A stretch of DNA of 64,000 nucleotides from Aliiroseovarius sp. S1123 (GTDB taxonomy: Bacteria > Pseudomonadota > Alphaproteobacteria > Rhodobacterales > Rhodobacteraceae), in NCBI RefSeq assembly GCF_023015885.1, contig NZ_JALKBE010000001.1:1-64000 (forward strand). Direction: 5' to 3'. Positions within the stretch are counted from its first letter, which is position 1; each line of letters begins with the position of its first letter. The position numbers and the translations under genes were made by a program. The notes below the pieces were generated by a model, which was not told the DNA's origin, made no database searches, and saw only the letters and a list, made by a program, of their open reading frames with translations. Below, in pieces: positions 35,290 to 45,548 of the stretch.

Positions 35290-36828
35290 TTAGCCTCGGC
35301 GGAAGGCGGACTTGATTTCCGACATGTGGAACGCGCCGAGCATTTGTCCGGCCAGCCCGTAGATTGCGATCCCACCCAGAACAAGCACGGCAAGCGCCGC
35401 GATTTTGACGCCCGAGATGGCGAAGAGCGGGGCCATGATGAAGGCCATCGCCACAAGGGCGGCACCCATGACGGCGCTGGCAGCTACGATGCGCCACAGG
35501 CGAGACCAGAAGCGGGCGTCAAAGCGGGTTTCCTCGCCCATGCCTGTCGCGCCGATCCATGTCAGGCTGGTGATTGTCCAGCCTGCCAATGTTGTGCCGA
35601 TGGCCGCCGCGATAAAGCCCAGATGGTAGCTGAGCCCGATGGCTATGCCCGCGTTCACCACCATGCCGACAAGGGCGAAATGGAAGGGGGCGCGGGTGTT
35701 TTCTCGGGCGAAGTACACGGAGGAGAGCACCTTTTGCAGCACGAAGGCAGGCAGGCCCGCGCCATAGATCGCCGTGGCAAGTGCGGTCCATTTGGTGTCG
35801 TCCAGCGTGAAGGCGCCGCGCTGGAATAGGACCTCGATCAGCGGGATCGGGATCACCATCAGGGCGACCGCGGCGGGGACAGTCAGGGCCAGCGACATCT
35901 CGCCCGCGCGGCTGAGTGCATCGCGGCTGGCGGCCATATCTCCGGCGCGTAGGTTGCGCGAGAGTTCCGGCAGCAGCACGATGCCGATGGCGATGCCGAC
36001 CACGCCCAAGGGCAGTTGGTACAGGCGATCAGCATAGTAGAGCCACGCCACCGCGCCCTCGAAGAAGCTGGCGACCTGACGGCCCACCAGAAGGTTGATC
36101 TGGGTGACGCCGCCCGCGAGGGCCGCAGGGGCGGCGATGATGGCGAGCCGTTTCAACTCGGGCGTCATCTGTGGCATGCGCGGGATCAGGCGGTATCCGG
36201 CGCGGCTGGCGGCAATCCAGACCAGCACGACTTGCGCAATCCCGGCGATGGGCACGGTCCATGTCATGGCCAAGCCGATGTCGCCGCCCATCAGGTCAGC
36301 GATCATCATCGCCGCGATGAAGATCACGTTCAGAAGCACCGGGGCGGCGGCAGCGGCCATGAACCGCCCGGTGGCGTTCAGGACGCCCGACAGAAGGGCG
36401 GCCAGCGAGATGAACAAGATATAGGGGAAGGCGATCCGTCCATAGGTGACGGCAAGGTCAAAGCGACTGTCCTCGGTAAAGCCCGAGGCCATGGCGTAGA
36501 CCAGCGCGGGCATGAAGATCTGCGCGATGATGGAAAAGATGATCAGGATAAAAGCCAGCCCTGCGAAGGCATCGCGGGCGAACTCTAACGCGCCATCCCC
36601 AGCTTCATGTTTCTTGGCGAACATTGGCACGAAGGCCACGTTCAGCGTGCCTTCGGCAAAGAAGCGACGGAACATGTTGGGCAGGGAAAAGGCGATCAGG
36701 AACGCCTCGGCCACGGCAGAGGATCCAAGGAACGCGCCGATCATAATGTCGCGCACGAACCCAAGGATGCGGCTGGCCATGGTCCAGCCCCCGACGGTCA
36801 TGAAGCCTCTGGCCAGTCGTGACGCCAT
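35290..36828 (-). CDS. murJ: Lipid II flippase MurJ
   Basis: A 512-residue MviN/MurJ-family protein with about 14 predicted helices. It moves the peptidoglycan precursor lipid II across the inner membrane. Family features are GWTMASRILGFVRDIMIGAFLG at the N-terminus with conserved Arg residues, FLIAFSLPNMFRRFFAEGTLNVAFVP and the NLLVGRQVASF-like segment. The start ATG at 36828 overlaps the glnD stop by 1 bp (TAATG), so glnD and murJ are translationally coupled. Confidence 0.94.
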   Translation of the reverse strand: MASRLARGFMTVGGWTMASRILGFVRDIMIGAFLGSSAVAEAFLIAFSLPNMFRRFFAEGTLNVAFVPMFAKKHEAGDGALEFARDAFAGLAFILIIFSIIAQIFMPALVYAMASGFTEDSRFDLAVTYGRIAFPYILFISLAALLSGVLNATGRFMAAAAAPVLLNVIFIAAMMIADLMGGDIGLAMTWTVPIAGIAQVVLVWIAASRAGYRLIPRMPQMTPELKRLAIIAAPAALAGGVTQINLLVGRQVASFFEGAVAWLYYADRLYQLPLGVVGIAIGIVLLPELSRNLRAGDMAASRDALSRAGEMSLALTVPAAVALMVIPIPLIEVLFQRGAFTLDDTKWTALATAIYGAGLPAFVLQKVLSSVYFARENTRAPFHFALVGMVVNAGIAIGLSYHLGFIAAAIGTTLAGWTITSLTWIGATGMGEETRFDARFWSRLWRIVAASAVMGAALVAMAFIMAPLFAISGVKIAALAVLVLGGIAIYGLAGQMLGAFHMSEIKSAFRRG

Positions 36829-39611
36829 TATGCCGTCGCCCTTTCCACGCCCTTTTCGATCGCCGTGCGCAGCTTGCTTGCCAGAAGATCTTGCTTGTGT
36901 TCGGCATAGTATTTCAGGCCAAACATATCTTTGACATAGAAGCTGTCGACCACCTGCTCTCCATAAGTCGCGATCACGGCGGAGGCGATATAGACATTCG
37001 CGTCGGCCAGCGTGCGTGTCAGGTCATAGAGCAGACCGGGACGGTCGCGGGTGTCGACTTCGATAATCGTGTAGATCTCGGACCCTTCGTTGTCGAAGGT
37101 GATCGTAGTGGGGACCTTGAAGGCGCGTTCGCGTTTCTTGATCTTGTCGCGGCCCGCGATGGCATCGCGTGCGACGACTTCGCCCTTCAGGATCTTGTGG
37201 GTCATCTGGGTCAGGCGCTTTTGCTTGGCCACGTCGAACGGGTTGCCATCGGCATCCTGCACCCAGAAACACGCCGTCGCATAGCCGTCTTTCGACGTAT
37301 AGGTGCGCGCGTCCACGATGTTGGCCCCAACCGAGGTCAGCGCCCCCGCAAGGCGCGAGAAGATGCCGGGGTGGTCGGCCAACACAAAATAGACGCGGGT
37401 GACGTCACGATCCTGATCCGGTTCCAGCTCGATCCGGACCTCGTTGTCCTGAATGTCGTGCAGAAGCCGGGCGAAAACCGCGTGCGCCGAAACATGAAGC
37501 CCCTGCCAATAGGCATCATAGTGCCGCGCGGTCTCGGTCTTTAGATCCTTGGGCTTCCAGTCGGCCAGCTCTTTGCGCAGGGCGCGCTTGCTTTCATCCC
37601 CGCGGCTTTCGCGGTTCAGTGCCTCGGTCCCGTCCTCCAGAACCCGTCGTGTCTGGTTGTAGAGCGTGCGGATCAGCGTGGCTTTCCAGTTGTTCCACGT
37701 ATCCGGCCCAACGCCGCGAATATCACAGACGGTAAGTACGGTCAGCAGGTCCAGCCGCCGGACCGAGCGGACAGCTTTGGCGAAATCTTGCACCGTGCGC
37801 GGGTCAGAGATGTCGCGTTTCTGTGCCATGTCGGACATCAGAAGGTGATAGCGCACCAGCCATTCGACCGTTTCGCATTCCCGCTGAGTCATTCTCAGTC
37901 GTGGGGCCACTTTGCGCGCGATCTTAGCGCCCAGAACCGAGTGATCCTGTGGTCGACCCTTGCCAATGTCATGCAGCAGCATCGCCACCATCAGGGTCTT
38001 GCGATTGACGCCCTTGTCGATGATTTCCGAGCTGATCGGCAGCTCGTCTTCCAGCTCGTGCCGCTCGATCTGCGCGAAGTTCGAGATCACCTGAATCGTA
38101 TGCTCGTCCACAGTGTACGAGTGGTACATGTTGAACTGCATCATCGCCACGATGGGTTCGAATTCAGGGATGAAAGCGGACAAGACGCCCAGTTCATTCA
38201 TCCGGCGCAGCGCGCGTTCAGGGTTGCCGTGCTTCAGAAGCAGATCAAGGAAGATGCGGATCGCTTCCTTGTCCTCGCGCACCTCATCATCAATCAGATG
38301 CAGATTGTGCGAGATTAGACGCATGGCATGTGGGTGGATCAACATGCCGGTGCGCAGGCCTTCTTCGAAGATGCGCAGCAGGTTCAGCTTGTCGGATAGA
38401 AACGCGACTTCATCCGCGACGTCCAAACGCCCTTGTTGCACCACGAAACCGTGTTTCAATTTACGGCGACGTTTCAAAAGCCGCATCAGGCGCGGCTCTT
38501 TCTTCAGGTGTTGTGCCTCAAGCGCGGTCAACACGATCCGCGTCAGGTCGCCCACCTGTGTGGCGTGGCGGAAGTAAACTTGCATGAAGTGCTCGACGGC
38601 ACGGCGGCCTTCGGTGTCTTCAAAGCCCAGTCGGTCTGCAACCTCGACCTGAAGGTCAAAGGTCAGCTGGTCGGACGGACGGTTGGTCAGAAGATGCAAC
38701 TGGCAGCGCACGGCCCACAGAAAGCTTTCGGCGGCGCGGAAGGACGCGAATTCCTCTTCGGTAAAAACGCCTTTCGAGACCAGCTCGGACGGGTGCGCCA
38801 CGCGGTGCTGATACTTGGCCACCCAAAAGAGCGTCTGCAGGTCGCGCAGCCCGCCCTTACCCTCTTTCACGTTGGGTTCGACAACATAACGCTGACCCTG
38901 TTTGGTGTGACGTGTGTCACGCTCGGCCAACTTGGCTTCGATGAACTCGGCCAAGGTGCCGTTGAACAGGTCTTTCCACAGGCGATCATCCAGCTCGTGG
39001 GCCAGCTCGGCGTCACCACAGACGGGGCGTTGTTCCAGAAGGGCGGTGCGGATTGTGTAGTCCTCGCGACCCAAACGCAGGCAGTCGTCGATCGTACGCG
39101 ACGCGTGGCCCACTTTCAGGCGCAGATCCCACAGCATGTACAGCATGCTTTCAATGACGCTCTCGGCCCAGGGGGTGATCTTGTAGGGCGTCAGAAACAG
39201 CAGATCCACGTCTGATTGCGGCGCCATTTCGCCGCGCCCATAGCCGCCAACTGCGATCACCGCGATCCGCTCGGCCGTGGTGGGAAGGGGCAGCGGGTGC
39301 AGGCGCTTGGTCGCGACCCGATGCACGCAGCGCACCACGCAATCGGTCAGAAAACTATAAGCGGCGGTGGCGGGATGGGCGTCGAGCGGGGCCTTCGATA
39401 AGGCCTCGGCGATGCGTGTGCGGCCCGATTTGATGGCGGCACGCAGCTCGGTAACCGTCAGCTTGCGAATGGCCGAGGCGTCCTTGGCGTCCTCGAACGC
39501 AAGGTCGAGCCGCTGCCAAAGAGCCTGTTCATCAAGGATGTCGTCGGCGGGGCAGATCAGCCGCCCCGCCATTTGATCCGGCTCGGGCCGGTCGCGCTTA
39601 GAATCCGGCAC
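36828..39611 (-). CDS. glnD: [Protein-PII] uridylyltransferase/uridylyl-removing enzyme GlnD
   Basis: A 927-residue bifunctional nitrogen sensor that uridylylates or deuridylylates PII proteins. The nucleotidyltransferase motif is GGYGRGEMAPQSDVDLLFL (122-140, D134 and D136). The HD domain (LLHDIGKGRPQDHSVLG, roughly residue 560 onward) removes UMP. Two C-terminal ACT domains sense glutamine (DHPGIFSRLAGALTSVGANI and DRPGLLYDLTRTLADANVYI). The GTG at 39611 overlaps the lpoA-like stop by 14 bp; an ATG at 39572 is an alternative. The length agrees with alphaproteobacterial GlnD. Confidence 0.94.
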   Translation of the reverse strand: MPDSKRDRPEPDQMAGRLICPADDILDEQALWQRLDLAFEDAKDASAIRKLTVTELRAAIKSGRTRIAEALSKAPLDAHPATAAYSFLTDCVVRCVHRVATKRLHPLPLPTTAERIAVIAVGGYGRGEMAPQSDVDLLFLTPYKITPWAESVIESMLYMLWDLRLKVGHASRTIDDCLRLGREDYTIRTALLEQRPVCGDAELAHELDDRLWKDLFNGTLAEFIEAKLAERDTRHTKQGQRYVVEPNVKEGKGGLRDLQTLFWVAKYQHRVAHPSELVSKGVFTEEEFASFRAAESFLWAVRCQLHLLTNRPSDQLTFDLQVEVADRLGFEDTEGRRAVEHFMQVYFRHATQVGDLTRIVLTALEAQHLKKEPRLMRLLKRRRKLKHGFVVQQGRLDVADEVAFLSDKLNLLRIFEEGLRTGMLIHPHAMRLISHNLHLIDDEVREDKEAIRIFLDLLLKHGNPERALRRMNELGVLSAFIPEFEPIVAMMQFNMYHSYTVDEHTIQVISNFAQIERHELEDELPISSEIIDKGVNRKTLMVAMLLHDIGKGRPQDHSVLGAKIARKVAPRLRMTQRECETVEWLVRYHLLMSDMAQKRDISDPRTVQDFAKAVRSVRRLDLLTVLTVCDIRGVGPDTWNNWKATLIRTLYNQTRRVLEDGTEALNRESRGDESKRALRKELADWKPKDLKTETARHYDAYWQGLHVSAHAVFARLLHDIQDNEVRIELEPDQDRDVTRVYFVLADHPGIFSRLAGALTSVGANIVDARTYTSKDGYATACFWVQDADGNPFDVAKQKRLTQMTHKILKGEVVARDAIAGRDKIKKRERAFKVPTTITFDNEGSEIYTIIEVDTRDRPGLLYDLTRTLADANVYIASAVIATYGEQVVDSFYVKDMFGLKYYAEHKQDLLASKLRTAIEKGVERATA

Positions 39612-40770
39612 CGGTAAAGCTTCTGGGTGCTGGATCGATGATCACCACCGATCCGTTCTGAATCTGAGCGATGGCCAGACCGCGCTCGTTCGTGCCGTCG
39701 CCGCGCAGGCGGAAGATGCCGTTTACGCCGACAAAGCCCTGCGGCTGGGTCAGTGCGGTGGTGGTCAGAGCGTTGGCCTTGCCAGCCTTAACCAGCGCGC
39801 CGATGGCGGCGATGCCATCATAAGCCAGCCCTGCGATTGGGTGGGGCGTCGCGCCATATTTGGCGTGATAGCGGCCCGAGAACCGGCTGCTAAGCGCCGG
39901 ATCCGGAATGGCGAACCAGCCACCTTGTAGACCGGGCAGAGACATCGCGTTTGCGGGGATGTCCCAACGCTGTAGACCTATATATTGGATGCTCGCTGGA
40001 TCGACGCCGTTTTCAGGCAGCAGACCTGCAAGGAAGGGCAGTGCCCCGGACGTGCCCGAGGTCAGGAAGATCGACTGCGCCCCGGTGCTGCGCACCTGCG
40101 CGCTGATTTCGGGTAGGGCGTTTACGATGCCGTTCTGCGACAGTTCGAACGAAGATGTGCCCGCCAGCGTTGCGCCTGAATTCTGGATTGCGGTTTGAAT
40201 GGCCGCGCTGCCTTGGACTTCGGCCTGATCTTGGCCGTTCACAACCAAGATTTTACCCTTGCCCTGACGTGTGGCATAACGCGTCAGCCGGTTGGCGGTG
40301 TTCTGGAACGTGTTGCCCAGAATGAAGACGTTGCCGCCCGCAATGTTGGGATTGTTGGAAAAGCTCAGTACGTTCACGTTGCGACGGGCAACAGCAACAC
40401 CTGCCGCATTGGCGCTTTGGGCGAAGACCGGGCCAAGAATGACCTTTGCGCCGTCATTCACCGCCTTCGTCGCCATCGAGGCCGCCTGATTCGCATCACC
40501 AGCCGTGCTATAGACACGCAGGTCGATCGTGACCCCTGACAGTTCGGACATGGCCAGACGGGCTGCGTTTTCCAGCGATTGTGCAAGGCTTGCGTCATTG
40601 GCCGAGTCTGATCCCGACGGTACCAGAAGGGCAACAGGTACGGGCTTCGAAGTGTTGATGTTCTGCCCAATTTGCGACCCGGTTGGGGTACAGGCAACGA
40701 GGGCGGAAAGCGACGCAACAACGGTAAGAGCACCCAGCGCCTTGCGGGTGCGTGCGAAAACGGCAAACAT
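39598..40770 (-). CDS. LpoA/YraM-like lipoprotein, penicillin-binding protein activator family
   Basis: A 390-residue lipoprotein; the lipobox LVAC places the lipidated Cys at 27. The rest is a type I periplasmic-binding-protein fold (Peripla_BP_6) starting VPVALLVPSG with the typical AARLAMSEL and ILGPVFAQS segments. In gammaproteobacteria this family activates PBP1a, and rsmI and yraN are neighbours there as here, which supports the assignment. The protein lacks the N-terminal TPR part of E. coli LpoA. The ATG at 40770 has AAAGGA upstream. It is divergent from rsmI. Confidence 0.82.
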   Translation of the reverse strand: MFAVFARTRKALGALTVVASLSALVACTPTGSQIGQNINTSKPVPVALLVPSGSDSANDASLAQSLENAARLAMSELSGVTIDLRVYSTAGDANQAASMATKAVNDGAKVILGPVFAQSANAAGVAVARRNVNVLSFSNNPNIAGGNVFILGNTFQNTANRLTRYATRQGKGKILVVNGQDQAEVQGSAAIQTAIQNSGATLAGTSSFELSQNGIVNALPEISAQVRSTGAQSIFLTSGTSGALPFLAGLLPENGVDPASIQYIGLQRWDIPANAMSLPGLQGGWFAIPDPALSSRFSGRYHAKYGATPHPIAGLAYDGIAAIGALVKAGKANALTTTALTQPQGFVGVNGIFRLRGDGTNERGLAIAQIQNGSVVIIDPAPRSFTGAGF

Positions 40771-40849
40771 ACAATATCCTTTCCCGGGCAAGGCAAAACG
40801 CCCCCCGACAGACGGCTACATAATAACTCTCAGAACAGGCAGGTCCAGT

Positions 40850-41707
40850 GTGAAACCCGTGAATACTCCCCTTGATCCCGGACTATATCTGGTGGCCACG
40901 CCCATCGGGAATGCGCGCGATATCACGCTGCGTGCACTGGATGTACTTGCTTCGGCTGATGTGATTGCAGCCGAGGATACCCGGACCACACGTAAGTTGC
41001 TGGAAATCCATGGGATTGCACTGGGTGATCGCATGCTGATTGCCTATCATGACCACTCGGGACAGGCGGGTCGCGATGGAATCATGAAGCTGATCGGGCA
41101 GGGCAAATCCGTGGCCTATGCCAGCGAAGCAGGCAGCCCATTGGTGGCGGATCCCGGCTTTGCCCTTGCGCGAGATGTCGCGCAGGAGGGCGGGTTCGTA
41201 ACCGCGCTTCCGGGGGCGACCGCGGCCATTGCTGCGCTCAGCCTGTCTGGACTGCCGTCTGATCGGTTCTGCTTTGCAGGATTTGCCCCCTCGGCCAAGG
41301 GCGCGCGTCAGAAATGGTTGGCCGAGCTTCTCTCTATTCCTGCCACACTGATCATCTATGAAAGCCCCAAACGCATTAACCGGCTGTTAGCCGAATTGTG
41401 TTTGACTGAAGCCAAATCCCGCTCGGCCGCCATATGCCGCGAATTGACCAAGAAGTTTGAAGAAATCCGGCGTGGCACTGTGCAAGAACTTTGCGATCAG
41501 ATCGCAGATATGACGCTGAAGGGTGAAATCGCCCTTGTGCTTGGGCAGACTGAAGCAGGCGAAGAAGAAGTTGATCTTGAACAGATGCTGGGGAACGCCT
41601 TGCAAGATATGAGCATGAAAGATGCCGTCGCAATGGTGACGCAAGCCACCGGGCTGCCACGGCGCAAGGTCTATCAAGCCGCATTGGCCATGGAACGCGG
41701 CGCATGA
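40850..41707 (+). CDS. rsmI: 16S rRNA (cytidine-1402-2'-O) methyltransferase RsmI
   Basis: A 285-residue tetrapyrrole-methylase-fold enzyme that methylates C1402 in the ribosomal decoding centre. It starts LYLVATPIGNARDITLRALD and carries AAEDTRTTRKLL and EAGSPLVADPG, the family's SAM-binding region. The start is taken as GTG at 40850, with AGGT 5 bp upstream, giving the normal length; the upstream in-frame extension to 40529 overlaps the divergent lipoprotein gene. It overlaps yraN by 4 bp. Confidence 0.9.
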   Translation: MKPVNTPLDPGLYLVATPIGNARDITLRALDVLASADVIAAEDTRTTRKLLEIHGIALGDRMLIAYHDHSGQAGRDGIMKLIGQGKSVAYASEAGSPLVADPGFALARDVAQEGGFVTALPGATAAIAALSLSGLPSDRFCFAGFAPSAKGARQKWLAELLSIPATLIIYESPKRINRLLAELCLTEAKSRSAAICRELTKKFEEIRRGTVQELCDQIADMTLKGEIALVLGQTEAGEEEVDLEQMLGNALQDMSMKDAVAMVTQATGLPRRKVYQAALAMERGA

Positions 41708-42057
41708 GCGGGATGGTCTCATACCTGTCCGGCATCGCCGCCGAAGATTGTGTGGCACGCACATACGAAGAAGCTGGACGGCAGGTGGCGTTTCGCCGGT
41801 GGCGCGGCAAACGCGGCGAGATCGATCTGATCGTACGCGACCGGGGTGAAGTCATCTTTGTTGAAGTCAAGAAATCGCGCGATTTCCAGCGCGCCGCCGA
41901 AGCGCTGTCCAAGGCTCAGATTAAGCGCCTTTATCTGACGGCGGCTGAATTCCTGTGCAGTGAACCCAAAGGGGATCTGACGCCAAGCCGCTTCGATGTG
42001 GCCTTGGTGAACGGGGCAGGCGAAGTCCAAATCGTTGAAAATGCGCTGGGCTACTGA
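41704..42057 (+). CDS. yraN: YraN family (UPF0102) nuclease-fold protein
   Basis: A 117-residue protein of the UPF0102 family with a restriction-endonuclease-like core: RGEIDLIVRD, then EVIFVEVKKS, giving the D...ExK pattern of PD-(D/E)XK nucleases. Its role is uncertain, with links to DNA processing suggested for the family. The ATG overlaps the rsmI stop (ATGA). The length is normal. Confidence 0.9.
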   Translation: MSGMVSYLSGIAAEDCVARTYEEAGRQVAFRRWRGKRGEIDLIVRDRGEVIFVEVKKSRDFQRAAEALSKAQIKRLYLTAAEFLCSEPKGDLTPSRFDVALVNGAGEVQIVENALGY

Positions 42058-42060
42058 ATT

Positions 42061-42109
42061 GGGGCGTTGACCCCATTGCGCCACGGGCAGCTCTGCCCCA
42101 TTTATGGGG
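42061..42109 (+). other. Cluster of small overlapping hairpins between yraN and gshB
   Basis: GGGG(CGTTGA)CCCC at 42061-42074 is followed by GGGCAG-CT-CTGCCC (42085-42098) and CCCCAT-TT-ATGGGG (42096-42109). The last two share bases, so only one can form at a time. No T-run is present. The first arms resemble the opening of intergenic element copies 1 and 2, but the GGATATTT core is absent. Confidence 0.45.
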
Positions 42110-42133
42110 GGTTGAATTCAGACGGAGCCACCC

Positions 42134-43075
42134 ATGTCGCTTAAAGTTGCCATCCAAATGGACCCGATCGACCATGTCGATATCAATGCCGACAGTTCTT
42201 TTCGCATCGCGGAAGAGGCACAGGCACGTGGGCACAGCCTGTTTTACTACACTCCTGATCAGCTGTCTTATCGCGAAGGGCGCGTGATCGCGCGCGGCTG
42301 GCCGCTGACCGTTCGTCGCGAACAGGGCAATCACTTCACGCTGGGCGAGCGTCAGGACATGGATCTGGCAGACATGGATGTGGTCTGGCTGCGGCAAGAT
42401 CCGCCCTTTGACATGGGTTACATCACCACCACACATATCCTGGACATGATCCACCCGGATACTCTGGTCGTGAATGATCCTTTCTGGGTACGTAACTACC
42501 CCGAGAAGCTGCTGGTGCTTCAGTTCCCCGACCTGACGCCCCCGACCATGATCGCCCGCGATTTCGAGACGCTGAAGTCGTTCAAACACACCCATGGGGA
42601 CATCATCCTGAAGCCGCTTTACGGCAATGGCGGTGCGGGCGTGTTCCGTCTGGACGAAAACGACCGCAACCTTGCCTCGCTGCACGAGCTGTTTGCTGGC
42701 ATCAATCGCGAGCCGCTGATCGCGCAAAAATTCCTGCCCGATGTCTCGAATGGCGACAAACGTGTGATCCTTGTGGATGGGGAACCCGTTGGCGCGATCA
42801 ACCGCGTGCCTGCCGCGGGCGAGACCCGCTCGAACATGCATGTGGGCGGACGCCCCGAGAAGATCGGCCTGACCGAGCGTGATCTTGAAATCTGTGCCGC
42901 GATCGGCCCGCTTCTGCGCGAGAAAGGTCAGATCTTTGTCGGCATTGATGTGATCGGCGACTATCTGACCGAGATCAACGTGACCTCGCCCACCGGTATT
43001 CAAGAGCTGGAGCGTTTTGACGGTACAAACGTGGCCGAGAAGATCTGGCAGGCCATCGAAGCCCGCCGCGCATGA
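42134..43075 (+). CDS. gshB: Glutathione synthetase
   Basis: A 313-residue ATP-grasp ligase that joins gamma-glutamylcysteine and glycine. The start [20 protein letters not shown] is typical. It keeps [14 protein letters not shown], the ATP-grasp segment [39 protein letters not shown] and [14 protein letters not shown]. The length is normal. It overlaps the alpha/beta hydrolase by 4 bp. Confidence 0.95.
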   Translation: MSLKVAIQMDPIDHVDINADSSFRIAEEAQARGHSLFYYTPDQLSYREGRVIARGWPLTVRREQGNHFTLGERQDMDLADMDVVWLRQDPPFDMGYITTTHILDMIHPDTLVVNDPFWVRNYPEKLLVLQFPDLTPPTMIARDFETLKSFKHTHGDIILKPLYGNGGAGVFRLDENDRNLASLHELFAGINREPLIAQKFLPDVSNGDKRVILVDGEPVGAINRVPAAGETRSNMHVGGRPEKIGLTERDLEICAAIGPLLREKGQIFVGIDVIGDYLTEINVTSPTGIQELERFDGTNVAEKIWQAIEARRA

Positions 43076-43986
43076 GCTGGCTGCGCCGCCCCTTAAACCT
43101 GTGGCTGCGCCTGACCGAGCGTCCGGCGTTGACCCGCGCTACGCCCCATACGGTGCATCGTGTGCGCAGAAGGTTCGAGAGGGTGACGCGTCTGACGCTG
43201 CCTCCTCCACGCGGTCTTCGTTACGATTGGCATGACCACATGACGCGCCCGGTGATGGAGATTGATCCGGGGGTGGCCGGCGATGCTCCAATCTTGTTGT
43301 ATTTCCACGGTGGTGGCTATTTCTTCGGCTCGCCCAGCACCGTGCGCAACATGGTCGGCCGCATCGCGCACGCGTCGGGCGTGCGCGCGCTTTTGCCCGT
43401 CTATCGTCTTGCCCCGGAGCATCCCTTTCCTGCCGCGCCTGAAGATGCACTTACCGCCTATCGAGACGTGATTGCCGCTCATCCCGATCGCCCGATTATT
43501 CTGGGCGGGGACAGCGCTGGTGGAGGTCTGGCGCTGGTGTTGCTGTCGCAGATTGTGGCGCATGATCTTCCCAAACCTGCGCTAACCATCGCGCTGTCGC
43601 CCCTGACGGACATGTCCGCAAGCGGAGCATCAATCCGTGAAAACGATGCCACCGAGGTGGTGTTGCCAGCTGAACGTATGGGCGAGTTGGCGACCTATTA
43701 TCTTGACGGCGCTGATCCCCTCCACCCGCTCGCCAGCCCGCTGTTTGCCAAGTTTACAGGGGCAACGCCGGTCCTGATTACCGCCAGCCGGTCCGAGATT
43801 TTTCTGGATGACGCCCGCCGGATGGTGAAGGTGCTTGAAGATCACGGTGTATCCGTCGATCTGCATGAGGCTGATGGGTTGCCGCATGTGTGGCAGATGT
43901 TTGCGGGGCAGTTGCCCGAGGCCAATCATTCAGTACGTCGCATCGCGGCGGCCATCGAAAAAGCCCTTGCAGATCACGCGGTCTGA
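43072..43986 (+). CDS. Alpha/beta hydrolase, hormone-sensitive lipase (esterase) family
   Basis: A 304-residue esterase-like hydrolase. The oxyanion motif HGGGYFFGS, the nucleophile elbow GDSAGGG, an acidic residue in the SEIFLDDAR region and the His in DGLPHVW complete a plausible HSL-family active site. The substrate is unknown. The start overlaps the gshB stop (ATGA), so it is co-translated with glutathione synthetase. Its 3' end overlaps that of convergent comM by 13 bp. Confidence 0.87.
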   Translation: MSWLRRPLNLWLRLTERPALTRATPHTVHRVRRRFERVTRLTLPPPRGLRYDWHDHMTRPVMEIDPGVAGDAPILLYFHGGGYFFGSPSTVRNMVGRIAHASGVRALLPVYRLAPEHPFPAAPEDALTAYRDVIAAHPDRPIILGGDSAGGGLALVLLSQIVAHDLPKPALTIALSPLTDMSASGASIRENDATEVVLPAERMGELATYYLDGADPLHPLASPLFAKFTGATPVLITASRSEIFLDDARRMVKVLEDHGVSVDLHEADGLPHVWQMFAGQLPEANHSVRRIAAAIEKALADHAV

Positions 43987-45485
43987 CCGACCAGCCGATA
44001 CCCCAGTGCCTCGGCCACGTGGCTTCGGCCCACATATTCTGCCCCGTCCAGATCAGCAATCGTCCGCGCCACGCGCAATACGCGATGATACCCGCGTGCA
44101 GACAAGCCAAAGCGGTCCGCCGCCTTGTTCAAAATCTCGCGCCCATCGTGATCTGGCGTGGCGACTTGTGTCAGAAGGTCGCCTTCGATGTCGCAATTCG
44201 TCGTGACGTCGGGCTGACCCGCATAGCGTTCAGTCTGGCGCGCGCGCGCCTCGGCCACGCGGGCGGCGATGGTTGCGGACGGCTCACCAGTTGCAGGCAG
44301 GTCAAGGTCCTGAAAACTGACCGGAGGCACCTCGAGCCGCAGGTCGAACCGATCCAGTAATGGCCCCGAGATCTTGCTCATGTAGTCCGCCCCGCAATTG
44401 GGGGCGCGGTTGCAGGCGCGCGCCGCGTCGGTCAGGTATCCGCATTTACAGGGGTTGGCGGCGGCGACCAGCAGGAAGCGGCTGGGATAGCGCAGATGGG
44501 CGTTTGCGCGCGCCACGGTTACGTCGCCGGTTTCCAAGGGTTGGCGCAGGGTCTCCAATGTCTGGCGATTGAACTCGGGGAATTCGTCCATGAACAACAC
44601 GCCGTTATGGGCCAAGCTGATCTCGCCGGGTTTTGCGCCGCGTCCCCCGCCGACAATCGCTGCCATCGACGCCGTGTGGTGTGGCGCGCGAAAGGGTCGC
44701 GTTTGTGAAATGCCGCCTGCGTCCAACAGCCCGGACACGGAATGGATCATCGACGTTTCAAGCGCCTCGCGCGCCGACAGGGGGGGCAGGATGCCGGGTA
44801 GGCGCGCGGCCAGCATCGATTTTCCTGATCCGGGCGGACCGACCATCAGCAGGTGGTGACGCCCGGCGGCGGCGATTTCCAGCGCGCGTTTGGCCCGTTC
44901 TTGCCCTTTCACCTCGGCCAAGTCTTTGGAAGTGGTCTCGGTTGTGACCTGTCCGGCGGTGGCCGGCACGATGGGCGACTGCCCCGTGAAATGTTGCAGT
45001 ACACCCGCAAGGCTGTCCGCCGCCAGAACTTTGGTTGCGTCGATCCATGCGGCCTCTGCCCCACAGGCTTTCGGGCAGATCAGGTCCAGTTCGTGTTCGG
45101 CTGCGGCCAAAGCTGCGGGTAACGCACCCAGAACCGGGATTAGCGATCCATCCAGCGACAGCTCTCCTATGGCCATTGTGCCCGCCAAATCCTCGCGACT
45201 GATCAACCCCGCTTCGGCCAGCAGGGCCAGTGCGATGGGCAGATCGAAATGCGAGCCTTCCTTGGGCATGTCGGCGGGGGACATGTTGATGGTGATCTTG
45301 CGCGGAGGTAGAGCGACCGACATCGACGCCAGCGCCGCGCGCACCCGTTCACGCGCTTCGGATACGGCCTTGTCCGGCAATCCCACGATGGCAAAGCCCG
45401 GCAAACCGGGCGAGAGGGCGCATTCGACCTCGACAATCTTGGCGTCGATCCCTTCGAACGCCACCGTGCTGATGCGTGCGACCAT
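43974..45485 (-). CDS. comM: YifB/ComM-family Mg-chelatase-like AAA+ ATPase
   Basis: A 503-residue protein with an N-terminal Lon-protease-like fold (GLPGFAIVGLPDKAVSEARER), an AAA+ module with Walker A GPPGSGKS and Walker B LFMDEFPEF, four Cys in NPCKCGYLTDAARACNRAPNC that may bind Zn, and a C-terminal Mg-chelatase region (SARGYHRVLRVARTIADL). ComM is a helicase that extends heteroduplex DNA in natural transformation. The ATG at 45485 has AGGG upstream; a TTG at 45503 is unlikely. Confidence 0.92.
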   Translation of the reverse strand: MVARISTVAFEGIDAKIVEVECALSPGLPGFAIVGLPDKAVSEARERVRAALASMSVALPPRKITINMSPADMPKEGSHFDLPIALALLAEAGLISREDLAGTMAIGELSLDGSLIPVLGALPAALAAAEHELDLICPKACGAEAAWIDATKVLAADSLAGVLQHFTGQSPIVPATAGQVTTETTSKDLAEVKGQERAKRALEIAAAGRHHLLMVGPPGSGKSMLAARLPGILPPLSAREALETSMIHSVSGLLDAGGISQTRPFRAPHHTASMAAIVGGGRGAKPGEISLAHNGVLFMDEFPEFNRQTLETLRQPLETGDVTVARANAHLRYPSRFLLVAAANPCKCGYLTDAARACNRAPNCGADYMSKISGPLLDRFDLRLEVPPVSFQDLDLPATGEPSATIAARVAEARARQTERYAGQPDVTTNCDIEGDLLTQVATPDHDGREILNKAADRFGLSARGYHRVLRVARTIADLDGAEYVGRSHVAEALGYRLVGQTA

Positions 45486-45548
45486 TGTTTCCCTGCGATC
45501 CAACCTGCCCCGTTTCAGGCAGGCTAGACCGGCATGGTTAGCAAAAGG

